From Pyricularia pennisetigena (Eukaryota; Ascomycota; Sordariomycetes; Magnaporthales; Pyriculariaceae): DNA of 64,000 bases. The position numbers were made by a program, and so were the translations under genes. Every line of letters begins with the position of its first letter. The first letter of the stretch is position 1. The stretch spans positions 1,534,549 to 1,598,548 of the forward strand of contig NW_021940920.1 of assembly GCF_004337985.1 (NCBI RefSeq), in the 5' to 3' direction. A model generated the notes under the pieces. That model did not search any database. It was not told where the DNA came from and worked only from the letters and a program-made list of their open reading frames with translations. Shown in pieces: positions 46,282 to 55,906 of this stretch.

Positions 46282-47921
46282 ATGAGGACCGCAGCTTACA
46301 CCACGACAGCCTGGCTAGCCGCAGCCCTCGTTAGCGCGCATGGAGATTCGGGTGGCATGCCAAGGGTCCTCGGCCGCCAAGCCCAGCGCCTCGGGCTCAA
46401 CCCTGTCCACGCTCGGGCTGCACCGTCGGTCGGGCCACGCCAAGCCCGTGCAGCAGCCGCGGGTGGACCGGTTGTTGAGAAGCGTGCCGGAATCCCAGCT
46501 GGCTCCCAGTGCGGGCCGGGATTCGGAAGCTGCGCGGCGGGCCTTTGCTGCAGCGTCGAGGGGTGGTGCGGCAACGAGGTCACGTCCTGCCAGGCCCCTG
46601 ACTGCTTGTTCCAGTACGGGCCCGGCTGTGACGCGAACCAGACGCCGGCCGGCGCGTCGACCGCCAAGATCGCGCGGCCTGCCGTGGGTCAAGTGCCGTA
46701 CGGCGGCAGTGGCATCTACGACTGCGTGGCCAACGGCGTCATGGCTCTCACGTTCGACGACGGGCCGTACATCTACACCGAGGGCATCCTGGACCTGCTC
46801 AAGTCGCACAACGCCAAGGCCACCTTCTTCATCACGGGCAACAACATCCACAAGGGCGCCATCGACACGCACTGGGCCTCGGTCATCCAGCGCATGGCCG
46901 CCGAGGGCCACCAGATCGCCAGCCACACGTGGTCGCACCAGAACCTGACGGCCCTGACCACGGCGCAGCGCCAGGACCAGATGGTCAAGAACGAGATGGC
47001 GCTCCGCAACATCCTCGGCTACTTCCCGACCTACATGCGCCCGCCCTTTTCCGAGTGCAACACGGCCTGTGAGAACCAGCTCAAGAAGCTGGGCTACCAC
47101 GTCACCTACTTCGACCTCGACACGGCCGACTACCTCAACGACTCGCCCAGCCTCATCCAGAACTCCAAGAACATCTTTGACGCCGCCGTCAACGGCAAGG
47201 CCGCGAGCGACAACAACTTCCTCACCATCAGCCACGACATCCACGAGCAGACCGCCCACAACCTGACCGGCTACGTGCTGCAGCGTCTGAGCAGCCTGGG
47301 CTACCGCGCCGTCACCGTCGGCGAGTGCCTGGGCGACCCCCAGGCCAACTGGTACCGCAACGCCGGCGGGCCGAACCCCCAGCCCCAGACCAGCGTCGCG
47401 GCGCCTTCCGCCACGCCCACCGCCGCCGCGCCTGCCACCTCGTCCGCTGCCGCGCAGACCGCCCCGACCGGAGCCCTCACCGTCTCTCCCGACGCCACGT
47501 GCGGCGGCAACACCGCCAACACCTGCCAGGGTTCCGCCTTTGGCAACTGCTGCTCCGTCAACGGCTGGTGCGGCTCGACCGACGCCTACTGCGGCACCGG
47601 CTGCCAAAAGTTCTTTGGCAGCTGCACCTCGTCGTCTGCGCAGTCTTCGCCCGCGCCGTCTTCCAACAAGGTGAGTCCCTCTCCAGTTCCTTCGTTTGCG
47701 CCGGTTCAGCGACCGCACCTCCCCTTCCCCTCTACTCCGCCGCCCCAGCTAACCAGACTTTCGTCCTCAAGGTTTCGACAGACGCGTCCTGCGGCGGCAA
47801 CACGGGCAACACCTGCCAGGGCTCCGCCTTTGGCAACTGCTGCTCCGTCAGCGGCTGGTGCGGATCTTCGACCGCCTACTGCGGCTCAGGATGCCAGCAT
47901 GGCTTTGGCACTTGCAACTAA
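46282..47921 (+). CDS. Secreted chitin deacetylase with three CBM18 modules
   Basis: Exons 46282-47670 and 47772-47921 (intron 101 nt, GTGAGT...CTCAAG) give 512 aa. It removes acetyl groups from chitin to give chitosan in the wall or the host interface. A signal peptide (1-19) and a propeptide ending at a Kex2 site (VEKR, 65-68) precede a first CBM18 (about 77-117, CGPGFGSCAAGLCCSVEGWC). The NodB domain has all five motifs: TFDDGP (157-162), SHTWSH (214-219), RPPF (253-256), DLDTADY (278-284) and SHDIH (317-321). An Ala/Thr/Pro linker then leads to two nearly identical C-terminal CBM18 modules (about 407-448 and 469-511), the second coded mostly by exon 2. Retaining the intron, which has no in-frame stop, would shift the frame and replace the third CBM18. 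Confidence 0.92.
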
Positions 47922-48025
47922 CGAGAAAAAAAAAAAAAGATTTTCTTGCCTCTTTTGAGTGGGTGGTCATTTGCTGTGCCTTGGGAGGCCTTGGTGGAAT
48001 TTCTTTTTTTTTTTTTCTAGTCCTT

Positions 48026-48058
<33 letters not shown>

Positions 48059-48994
48059 AACCCCATCACTTTAGGCAGTGCAGACACCAAGCGCCTTGGC
48101 CGGGTTAGGGGGCGGGTTTACTTTGCGCTTCTTGCACGTACCAAACCTGTCCTATCACACGGCCGAGTCAAAAATAGACAGGTGTAATCGGGGGGACATG
48201 ATGCCTCGGACCCAAAGTTGGACCTAAAACGGCTTAGCGCTCAACACCTGCGGTTCGCCAGTGGAGCATAAAACCACATGGCAGTAAATCATAAGCTGGG
48301 TGCGGCCTAGTCGAGCCATGTTGATGCCTCTTCTCGAAGCGCCACAGGGGCTAGTTTCTCTGGCGATTCCTTTTTTATTTTTTTTTATTTGTCCGGGAGA
48401 TCCGTTCCCGACAAACGCCTGGTATTCCCGGTCCATCCCATGTAACGTTTTCTCGCTCTTTCTGATCGCCGAGCAGGCGAAAAAGGAACAGTTTATCGAT
48501 CGGCTGACTAGATCACAGAAGGCGGGCCACAGCAGGGTGTCAAGCAAATGCGTTTCTGGCTTTGTAAAAGCTGGGCACATCAGTAATCCCTTGTTTTCAG
48601 GGCAGGCTGGTCCCAGAAGATTTTTTTTTTTTTTTTTTTTTTTTCTATTCGCAGCAGACACAGCAGCTTACTAGCTGCCCACTATCAGCTTATCATTGAC
48701 CCACAATCACCCATCACATCAAGGGCAAATCTTATCCGGCAGTCTCAGCCTCACATCATGCCAAGACTGGACGACCCACGCTGGCGTGAGACAAGTAAAC
48801 CCCATGCTGGTTGACATGGGCCGCACAGTCAGACAGACAACGAGAAATGGATTTTTTTTTAGTCAGATTGACCAATCAATGTTGAAGTGAGCCAGCCAAG
48901 GAGAGGGCTCATGGCCCGAGGACAGTATCACCTTGGGACCCAGCGATGTATTTTGTTCTGGGATTACTGTCCTCGTTACATGTATATGAATATA

Positions 48995-49027
<33 letters not shown>

Positions 49028-49174
49028 AGTTGACAGCAGAGGTTTGACTGGTTTAACTCCATGATTTCAAAGTAGCCTAAAACCAATTTTTCTTTTCTTA
49101 TTTAGATCCGCACTGGCACACCGGAACAAGCCGTACCTCAAACAAGCATACTGGTCCACAACACTCAGTTAGCC
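47922..49174. other. Intergenic with long homopolymers
   Basis: A-runs at about 48028-48057 and 48998-49025 and a T-run at about 48621-48644 stand out. No supported gene is seen. Confidence 0.45.
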
Positions 49175-50503
49175 ATGGTGCGCCTGCAAAGCATATGTTT
49201 ATATTTCCCCTTTGCTCTCTTGGCCACATCATTTCCACTTGAAACAAAGCAACTGGACCTCAAAACCGAAACAGCAACTGCATTAGACCGGCACCAACCC
49301 CGCTGGGAGAAGGAACCCGAACATAATGCTACCGACTTGAATACAAATGCCTTGGTGGAGAAGAGGGGATATGGCTATGGAGGCGGCGGGAGCAGTGATG
49401 GGATGGATGGTGATAAGTTATACCTGCCCGACGAAGGCAGCGACGTGACCATTGACTTATCGAAAGCAAGACGGAAGGGGACGCCTTCACGGTCATCACG
49501 ACGACGAGGCCCAACCGCGTCCCAACCACAAACTCCGTCGTCGTCCCAGCCAGAACCCCCGTCGTCGGCATCGGCTGAAAAGGACGCAACTCTGTACCTG
49601 ATTCTGATCCTTGATCAGTATGACAAAGATCCACAGAACCAGAGACGAAAACTCAAAATAAGTTTCGGAAAAAACCTTCAGGCGCGAGACGTAAGCGTGG
49701 AGCAACTGCAACAGAGATTCTTCGACGAGTTCTCTCGGTATTTCGCGAGCCCAAAGCCGCAAACCGCCGACGCCGTGGACCTTGAATTCTGGGGCCCCGA
49801 TTTTGTATATGAAAAGGCAAAACCGGACCCATCACCAGATAGATTCCAGCCTCTCATAAGTTCGAAATTCAAGAATACATTGGAAGATTTTGGCATGACA
49901 AACTATAATGTTGTCTATTGGAAACACGAGCAAAGCTGGCCTCAAACGAAACCTACAAGACGACGGACCGGGGGCTACAGTGGCGAACCCAGCAGCAGAA
50001 CCAAGGAGAGCAGCAGAACCAAGGAGAGCAGCAGAACCAAGGAGAGCAGCAGAACAAAGGAGAGCAGCAGAACCAAGGAGAGCAGCAGAACCAAGGAGAG
50101 CAGCAGAACCAAGGAGAGCAGCAGAACAAAGGAGAGCAGCAGAACCAAGGAGAGCCGGAGAACTAGCCAGTACGGCGAGCAGGCAGAACAAACTAAACAA
50201 AGCTCCAGTCGCCCTCAGTCCACTAGTTCTACTGCTGCATGGTTGACGATCGTGATTCTTGATCCGATAACAGATGAGGTCAAAAAATCCCTTGACATTC
50301 GTCTAAGTCGCGGCCTATCGTCCCCTAGTGTCACGACAGAGATCCTAGCCAGCGAACTGCGGAACCAGTTTCCCTCATGGGTCAAGACGATCAAAATAGG
50401 ACAGTTGGATTCACAAGACAGGGTCAGGGAAATCAAGGGACAGCTATCAAGTTATGGTATAAGGAACGGAGGCACGCTCTACGCATACAACGGCCGAGTA
50501 TAA
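49175..50503 (+). CDS. Secreted dual ubiquitin-like protein with SSRTKE repeats
   Basis: This single-exon gene encodes 442 aa. A signal peptide (1-20) is followed by a propeptide with a Kex2-type site (LVEKR, 60-64) and a Gly-rich start of the mature chain. Residues about 136-250 and 354-442 each follow the beta-grasp order of ubiquitin. Both have a hairpin (TLYLILILD...RKLKISF; WLTIVILD...KKSLDIRLS), a helix (VSVEQLQQRFFDEFSRYF; SVTTEILASELRNQF) and the final turn and strand. LSSYGIRNGGTLYAY aligns residue for residue with the ubiquitin LSDYNIQ...STL segment. Between them lie nine copies of the hexapeptide SSRTKE (273-326). There is no C-terminal Gly-Gly, so it cannot be conjugated like ubiquitin. 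I know no named family with this layout. The fold is inferred by eye. Confidence 0.7.
   Translation: MVRLQSICLYFPFALLATSFPLETKQLDLKTETATALDRHQPRWEKEPEHNATDLNTNALVEKRGYGYGGGGSSDGMDGDKLYLPDEGSDVTIDLSKARRKGTPSRSSRRRGPTASQPQTPSSSQPEPPSSASAEKDATLYLILILDQYDKDPQNQRRKLKISFGKNLQARDVSVEQLQQRFFDEFSRYFASPKPQTADAVDLEFWGPDFVYEKAKPDPSPDRFQPLISSKFKNTLEDFGMTNYNVVYWKHEQSWPQTKPTRRRTGGYSGEPSSRTKESSRTKESSRTKESSRTKESSRTKESSRTKESSRTKESSRTKESSRTKESRRTSQYGEQAEQTKQSSSRPQSTSSTAAWLTIVILDPITDEVKKSLDIRLSRGLSSPSVTTEILASELRNQFPSWVKTIKIGQLDSQDRVREIKGQLSSYGIRNGGTLYAYNGRV
49991..50152 (+). repeat. 18-bp tandem repeat, nine units (SSRTKE)
   Basis: The unit AGCAGCAGAACCAAGGAG is repeated nine times in frame, with a variant ACAAAG in units 4 and 8, followed by a degenerate tenth. 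The spacing of the two variant units (four apart) suggests duplication of a four-unit block. All three forward frames are open through the array. Confidence 0.95.
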
Positions 50504-50663
50504 GTTTTATTCTGCGGCTCTTCAGATCGCCAGTTATGTATATCACTTGAACCGATATTGTAACTGGACGAAAGCAGGCGTGTGGTACTGTTTATATTGT
50601 GGCGAAATGAGAAATTAGAGAATGGCAACTACCAAGCTGTCCGACTCTAAATTTGAAACTATG

Positions 50664-50725
<62 letters not shown>

Positions 50726-51810
50726 CAAACCACTGCTTCGTACGCCATGTAATCACAGCGCCCACGCTTGTATCTTGACAAAAAAGAAAAGCTTCCCGCA
50801 GTACCTGGATGCCGAGAAAGATTATTGCTATGCTAAACCTCCCTGGCAGTGAACGCTTGGCTAATACCAAAAACAGCAGCTTGACTTGCCAAGTTCGGCT
50901 GCTTATGGCTTGACATGGCCTGTTTTCAGTGGGGCTGCCAGGGGTTCGAAGGTGGGTTGGTCTGAAACAGCAGTGCCGCAACAGTAAGCAAAAACTTTAT
51001 CGTATGCTTATAACAACTCTACTATGGTGGTAGGGGCGAAAATCAACACCCTTGTACAGTTATGGCAGCGCGCGGGATTGGTTCCCATCAGGCTGCGAAG
51101 TACCTGTAAGTTGTGATTTTAAAATATTCCCCCGGGGTGTTGAATTTTCACCTGACAACATGGTAGGATCAGAGTACATTAGTCTAGCCTAGACCTGATT
51201 GATCCCCACCCAATTGGATACAAATCTCCACCCCTACAGGACAAACAACCAGTAATTCAAGACGCCACAACCGGCTCGGTTCGTGGGCTCAGGGAGAAAA
51301 AAAAAATACGATTTAGGTCGCATGGCTAACTACCTTGAGGGACCCTAAAACTTTTCCCTAATCCAGCCGTCGAACGGCGCTTGCACAAATGCGCGTCGTT
51401 CGCTTCTACTCACGTGGTAGCCTTGTTGTTGGAGGGAAAGGAGTCCCTGAATAACTGAGCGACCATGTAGCTTCGAGTCGACAAGGCTCATTCGTAGAAC
51501 TGTTGGGTCGATTCGACATCATGCTGTATGCGATTGTTGCACTCGGCGTCGGATGTTGATCTCCCTGGGCTTGTTCACTTGTTCAAAGCAGCGCACCATC
51601 ACTGTTCATACAGTGTGAATCATAATGACTCATAATGCACCTGCTAAGATGCTAAACCAAACGATGCCAGTTCGACCCACGAGGATCTCTGTCAAGCTAG
51701 CAATCAACAATAAATTTTATTATATAGAATGGATGACAAAACATGTTCTCACCACGTAACTAATACAATCACAACGTAGTCAGTACCGCTATATAAAACA
51801 TCACTGCAAC
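50504..51810. other. Intergenic with possible DNA-transposon end
   Basis: It contains the AT microsatellite and, at 51021-51036, the 16-bp motif shared with 24544-24559. At about 51210-51240, GTAGGGGTGGAGATTTG (reverse strand) resembles an inverted copy, which would define a unit of about 220 bp. No gene is seen. Confidence 0.4.
50666..50724. repeat. AT dinucleotide microsatellite
   Basis: A nearly perfect (AT)n tract of about 59 bp, self-complementary and able to form a cruciform. Confidence 0.95.
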
Positions 51811-53409
51811 ATGATTGCAGAGCTGCTCCTCAGGCCTGGCACGTGGACGGCCCTCGCCGTCTTCGCAGCCGCGTACTACCACCTCTTCCTCCGCCGCCGT
51901 GCACTCCCCTTCCCTTTGGCCAACAAATCCGCAAGCGAGCTGCAAGATCCCCGCGCCCTTATCACCGACAGCCTAGCCAAGAACAACGGCGGACCTGTCC
52001 TCGTCACCCTGGCGTCCGGCGGCTCCAAAGTCCTCCTCCCAGCCTCCCTCGCCGCCTGGGTAAAGTCCAACCGAGACCTGGACCACCATCAGCTCGTGCG
52101 CGAGGACTTTATGGCCGGTATTCCGGGATTCGAGGCCAACACGGTCCTCCACGCACCCGGCAGCCCGCTCATCGACATCATCAAAACCCGCCTGGGCTTC
52201 AGCGACGCCACGCTGCGCACCATCAACGCCAGCCTCGAACGCGCCCTGCCCAACACCCTGGGCGAGCGTACGGAATGGCACGCCATCGACTGGTGCGCGG
52301 ACACGTCGGACATGATTGCGCGCGCGGCGTCCTCCATCTTTGTCGGGCCCGAAAAGGCCGACGACCCGGAGTGGCTCGAGCTCGCGCAGCGCTACGTCGC
52401 GGCCTACTTCGCCGCCGTCGGCGAGCTGGCCGCCTACCCGGCCTGGTCGCGCCGCATCATGCACTGGTTCCTGCCCAATGCCAAAACCTGCCGCGGGCTC
52501 CTCGCGCGGGCGCGCGTCATTATGAAGGCAGTGGTCGAGGCGCGCGAGCAGGAGGCGGCCGACGCCAAGCGCGAGGGCAGGGCGGCGCCGGAGCACAACG
52601 ACGCGCTGGAGTGGGTGCGGGTTGCGTCGGGCGGGCGGTTGGATCCGGCCGATGGTCAGCTTTCTTTGGCCATGGCCGCCTTTTTCACGACGGCCGAGCT
52701 GCTCCGCGTGGTACTTATCGAGGTTGCGCGCCATCCCGAGTATGTTGAGGAATTGAGGAAGGAGGTGTCTACGCAGCTTTTCGACCATGGCGTTTCAGTT
52801 GCCGCGGTGAATGGTATGGTCTTGCTGGATAGCTTTATGAAGGAGTCGCAGAGGCTTAATAGTGGACTCGGTATGTTCTCTNNNNNNNNNNNNNNNNNNN
52901 NNNNNNNNNNNNNNTTTTTTCACACAACGTTCCTCGAACAAACTTGGATTAAATCAAGTCAAGCTACTAATCCCATCTGTCCAGTCGTGCTTGAGCGCGT
53001 CGCCCTCAAAAACACTGCGCTCCCCGACGGGCGCGTCATCCCGCGCGGCTCCCATGTCATGGTCGACTCGACGGACCTGTGGAACTCGGACATGTACCCA
53101 AACGCGAACGAGTTTGATGGACGCCGTTTTCTAAAAAGGCGCAAGGCCGGGGACAATGCAAGTCAGCTTGTGCAGTCCAGCCCCGACTACCACGTGTTTG
53201 GCGGCGGGCGACACATCTGCCCCGGGCGCTTCTTTGCGGCGCAGGAGCTCAAGTTGGTGCTGGCGCATGTGCTGGTCAAGTACCATGTTCGGTTGGCCGA
53301 GGGCTGCGCCCCAAAGCTGGTGCCGAATGGCTTCCTCGTCATGGCCGATCCCAATGTTAGGTTTGAGGTTAGGAGGAGGAAAGATGGAGGCGGGGACCTT
53401 CTGTTCTAA
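51811..53409 (+). CDS. Cytochrome P450 monooxygenase
   Basis: Exons 51811-52870 and 52985-53409 give 494 aa; the intron (GTATGT...GTCCAG) contains a 33-base N gap. An N-terminal membrane anchor (residues about 11-28) precedes the P450 fold. The K-helix ExxR is ESQR (about 345-348). The meander PNANEFDGRRF and the heme loop FGGGRHICPGRFFA with its cysteine ligand are complete. The I-helix region (LSLAMAAFFTTAELLRVVLI) lacks the usual acidic-Thr pair seen as (A/G)Gx(D/E)T. The sequence style resembles fungal P450s of terpenoid and other secondary metabolism (ent-kaurene-oxidase-like), but no biosynthetic cluster surrounds it. The substrate cannot be inferred. It lies about 0.5 kb from the AT-rich transposon block. 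Confidence 0.88.
   Translation: MIAELLLRPGTWTALAVFAAAYYHLFLRRRALPFPLANKSASELQDPRALITDSLAKNNGGPVLVTLASGGSKVLLPASLAAWVKSNRDLDHHQLVREDFMAGIPGFEANTVLHAPGSPLIDIIKTRLGFSDATLRTINASLERALPNTLGERTEWHAIDWCADTSDMIARAASSIFVGPEKADDPEWLELAQRYVAAYFAAVGELAAYPAWSRRIMHWFLPNAKTCRGLLARARVIMKAVVEAREQEAADAKREGRAAPEHNDALEWVRVASGGRLDPADGQLSLAMAAFFTTAELLRVVLIEVARHPEYVEELRKEVSTQLFDHGVSVAAVNGMVLLDSFMKESQRLNSGLGMFSXXXXXXXXXXXFFHTTFLEQTWIKSSQATNPICPVVLERVALKNTALPDGRVIPRGSHVMVDSTDLWNSDMYPNANEFDGRRFLKRRKAGDNASQLVQSSPDYHVFGGGRHICPGRFFAAQELKLVLAHVLVKYHVRLAEGCAPKLVPNGFLVMADPNVRFEVRRRKDGGGDLLF
52882..52914. other. Assembly gap (33 N)
   Basis: A run of 33 ambiguous bases lies inside the P450 intron, next to a T-run. The true intron length is unknown, but the flanking splice sites are both visible. 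Confidence 1.
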
Positions 53410-53910
53410 AGAAGACTGACCATGTGCATGAAGAATGTCTCTCGCATACTGTCTAGTCTAATAAGTGGATATCCAGTAGACAGGCTAATGTCCTGGTTTA
53501 ATCACATTTTCAAAAATCTTTGCTAGGGATCCGAATCTTTTCCTTTACGTTTGTATGATCATTCACGCTTTACAACAAGTTACTTAAATAAGCAAATCAC
53601 GCAACAGAGTAACACGACACTCTCCAATTTCCTCTCTCCATGTCAAGCGGCTGCGATGGACCATCCGAGTGACCCAAACACACTCAGGTACTATGTGGAA
53701 CGCTCTTGAACGCCAAAGAAGTCTGATTGATAATTCTCTGCTTGATTACGGATGAATAGACGCTTGTGCAGCAAGCTTTGGTGGATTTAATTTATCCTTC
53801 GAATGATAACCCATCCAACAAAACTACCGTGCATCCTCCGGAACCTTTTCTTTAAGGTGCTTTTCGTCGTTTTTATTTTCGTTCTGTCGGCTATATCTAA
53901 GGCATTCCAA
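53410..53910. other. Intergenic, border of AT-rich block
   Basis: This is the 3' region of the P450 gene. No other gene or repeat is recognised. Confidence 0.4.
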
Positions 53911-53918
53911 AACCCCCC

Positions 53919-54046
53919 CACGGGGGCCCGTGGCAGCCCAAATCGGTGGGGCGGCCAACCCGTGGGTGGGTTGAATTTTTTGTGGGGGGGCCCGGCCCGG
54001 CCCAAAACCGTACACGGGTTTTCTTGGCAACCCGCGGGCCCCCGTG
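53919..54046. repeat. GC-rich inverted-repeat unit, MITE-like
   Basis: CACGGGGGCCCG at 53919-53930 faces CGGGCCCCCGTG at 54035-54046, a perfect 12-bp inverted repeat enclosing a very G/C-rich 128-bp unit. The CCCGTGG/GGGCCCG-type subterminal motifs recall hAT-derived miniature elements. It stands out as the only GC-rich island in the AT-rich block. Confidence 0.5.
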
Positions 54047-54064
54047 AAAAAACCCGTAAAATTA

Positions 54065-54228
54065 CTAGTCTCAGTGCTCAGACTAAACCCCCCTGCTTCG
54101 CAGTGGGGACCGAACGCTTCATATACCTTTCAGCCACATAGCTTTTCGACCAATTACATTGGCCAAAAAGATCGCGCTCGTTTTAATTTAAGGACATTTT
54201 GTCGCATTTCGCCGTTTATAGCGGTACC
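54065..54228 (+). repeat. Dispersed repeat (copy 2), opposite orientation
   Basis: It is homologous to the reverse complement of 5101-5262, sharing CAGTGCTCAGACTA, CCCCCCTGCTTCGCAGTGGG and GACATTTTGTCGCATTTCGC. Differences are mostly C-to-T and G-to-A, and the 10-bp inverted ends are here reduced to TCAGACTAAA and TTTAATTTAA, as RIP would produce. Confidence 0.7.
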
Positions 54229-55172
54229 ACCAACAAAATACCCAGTACTGCAATATCGCCAACCACCATTCCTCCCAATATACAAAAAAATAAAAAAATT
54301 TTACTATTATATTATATATTTACTTATATTAATTTTTATTCGATATATTATTAAACCAAATAAAACCCGAATCCAATAATAAAAAATATATTTCCAATAA
54401 TATTAATAAATATACTTAAAAAAATATTCCTATCCGCGTAACCTGTAACCCAATATTTTACGTCCGATTTAACCCTATTATTTTTATCGATATCGCAATT
54501 ATTTTCGTTTTTATCGTTATCCCAATTATTATCCCCCAATTTTATATTCGAAAATAAATAAAAATTTAAGCTTTTTTTAATCGATTAAAAACAATTACCG
54601 AAAAAATCCGAATCCGAAACGGAAATAAACCCCGAAACCAAATTTATTCGCGATATTACCAAATTTTGGCGCAACCGTTACCGACGCACCAATTTTACGC
54701 AATTTATCCACGTTTGGGTAATAACGGCAAATTTTTACGAAATTACCCGATTTACCTTATCGCGAATACTTTTTTTTAAAAAAATATTACGAAATTTTTA
54801 AATCCGAAAACGTTTACGCGTTAATAGGGTCGAATACCGTTTTAATGATAAATTTCCTGCGCCTATTAAAACCGATTTTTTACGCAGGGAATTGTAACAA
54901 TTAATATAATATTTACGTTTTTTAAACCGGTTCGAACTTATAAATTTCCAATTTTCGGGAATAAAAAATTGTTCCGCCAAAAACGTAAACGATATAAATT
55001 AATTTAAATAAATATTTAATACGTCCACCCAAAAAATCCCGTCCAAAACGCCAATATTATACAAATTTATATTTTTATTATTATTATATTCCCGGGGCCA
55101 CCGCCCGTTTTATTTATCGTTATAAATTTCGAACGTAATATATTTGGAACCAAACATTTTTTTAAAAACCAC
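54229..55172. other. Degraded AT-rich sequence left of the copia insertion
   Basis: It is very AT-rich with broken frames. Because the copia element is a clean insertion with a target duplication, this stretch and 61340-64000 were once contiguous. I cannot identify what it encoded. Confidence 0.5.
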
Positions 55173-55177
55173 AAACC

Positions 55178-55836
55178 TGTGAGGAGGTTACGAGATAGAA
55201 TAAGCTTAATCTTAAACGCGGGGAAAGGTGGATCACGTGTAAGGTTAATGGAACGTTGAAATGGCAGATAACCGTCTGCTAGCGGGTAATAGAGATGATA
55301 TATTGTTATTGCACAATCGATTCGTTAAATCGTTGAATCGATAAAAATTATCAAGGTGATGAATCTAAGGCTAAGTTATAAATTACGTGTTCGAATCCGT
55401 AGGTGCAGATCTTCGATCCGGATGTCCGGAATACGGGGTCACGTCACATGATTTGGCCTTATTTATGTGACTAACCTGCCGACCTATTGAGCCTAACGGC
55501 CCATTGAGCCTAACGGCCTATTGTGCTTATACATGCACAGAAAATCTGCGACCACAACGGGATTCGAACCCACGCACTTCAACGTATATATAATATAGAT
55601 TATGGTACGTGCATTATACCACTAAGCTAGATTAAATATGACGTATTTGTTTTGTTGTTGAAACTATGAACAAAAACGTAATATATAAAGCTTTGTGTGT
55701 ATGAACGCGTATACGTTTTATTTGTTATTTATTTATTTATTCGATGCAGGGTGACTAATAAAATTAGCCCGTGCTAATCGTTATAAAAAAATGCAGGGTA
55801 GCTAATATAATTAGCCCTGTGCTAGCCATGTTCACA
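55178..55836 (-). repeat. 3' LTR of the copia element
   Basis: This 659-bp direct repeat is identical in length to the right LTR. It begins TGTGAGGAGG and ends GTTCACA on the plus strand. It carries the tRNA-like segment at 55548-55630. Confidence 0.95.
55548..55630 (-). other. tRNA-like segment inside the 3' LTR
   Basis: On the minus strand, TAGCTTAGTGGTATAATGC fits a D arm with an A box. GTGGGTTCGAATCCCGT fits a T arm with a perfect B box. A central ACGTA/TACGT stem encloses an AT-rich loop long enough for an intron. The acceptor strands (TTTAATC versus TGTGGTC) do not pair, so it is not an intact tRNA gene. Confidence 0.55.
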
Positions 55837-55906
55837 TACCCCCGTAATTTATTTATTATATGAAATAATAAACAAATTATCGAGTGGATACGTTTTATTT
55901 ATTTAT

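Noticed and set aside
46315..47718. 467-codon minus-strand open frame antisense to the chitin deacetylase
   Set aside because: It is a shadow of a GC-rich gene. The Gly/Val/Arg-rich composition has no motif.
49908..50246. Alternative frames through the 18-bp repeat (Gln/Asn/Gly-rich and Ala/Arg/Glu-rich)
   Set aside because: They are by-products of a stop-free repeat unit. Only the frame with signal peptide and both folded domains is sensible.
55548..55630. Functional tRNA gene
   Set aside because: A- and B-box-like parts are present, but the acceptor strands do not pair and no clear anticodon loop forms. It is kept as a tRNA-like segment only.
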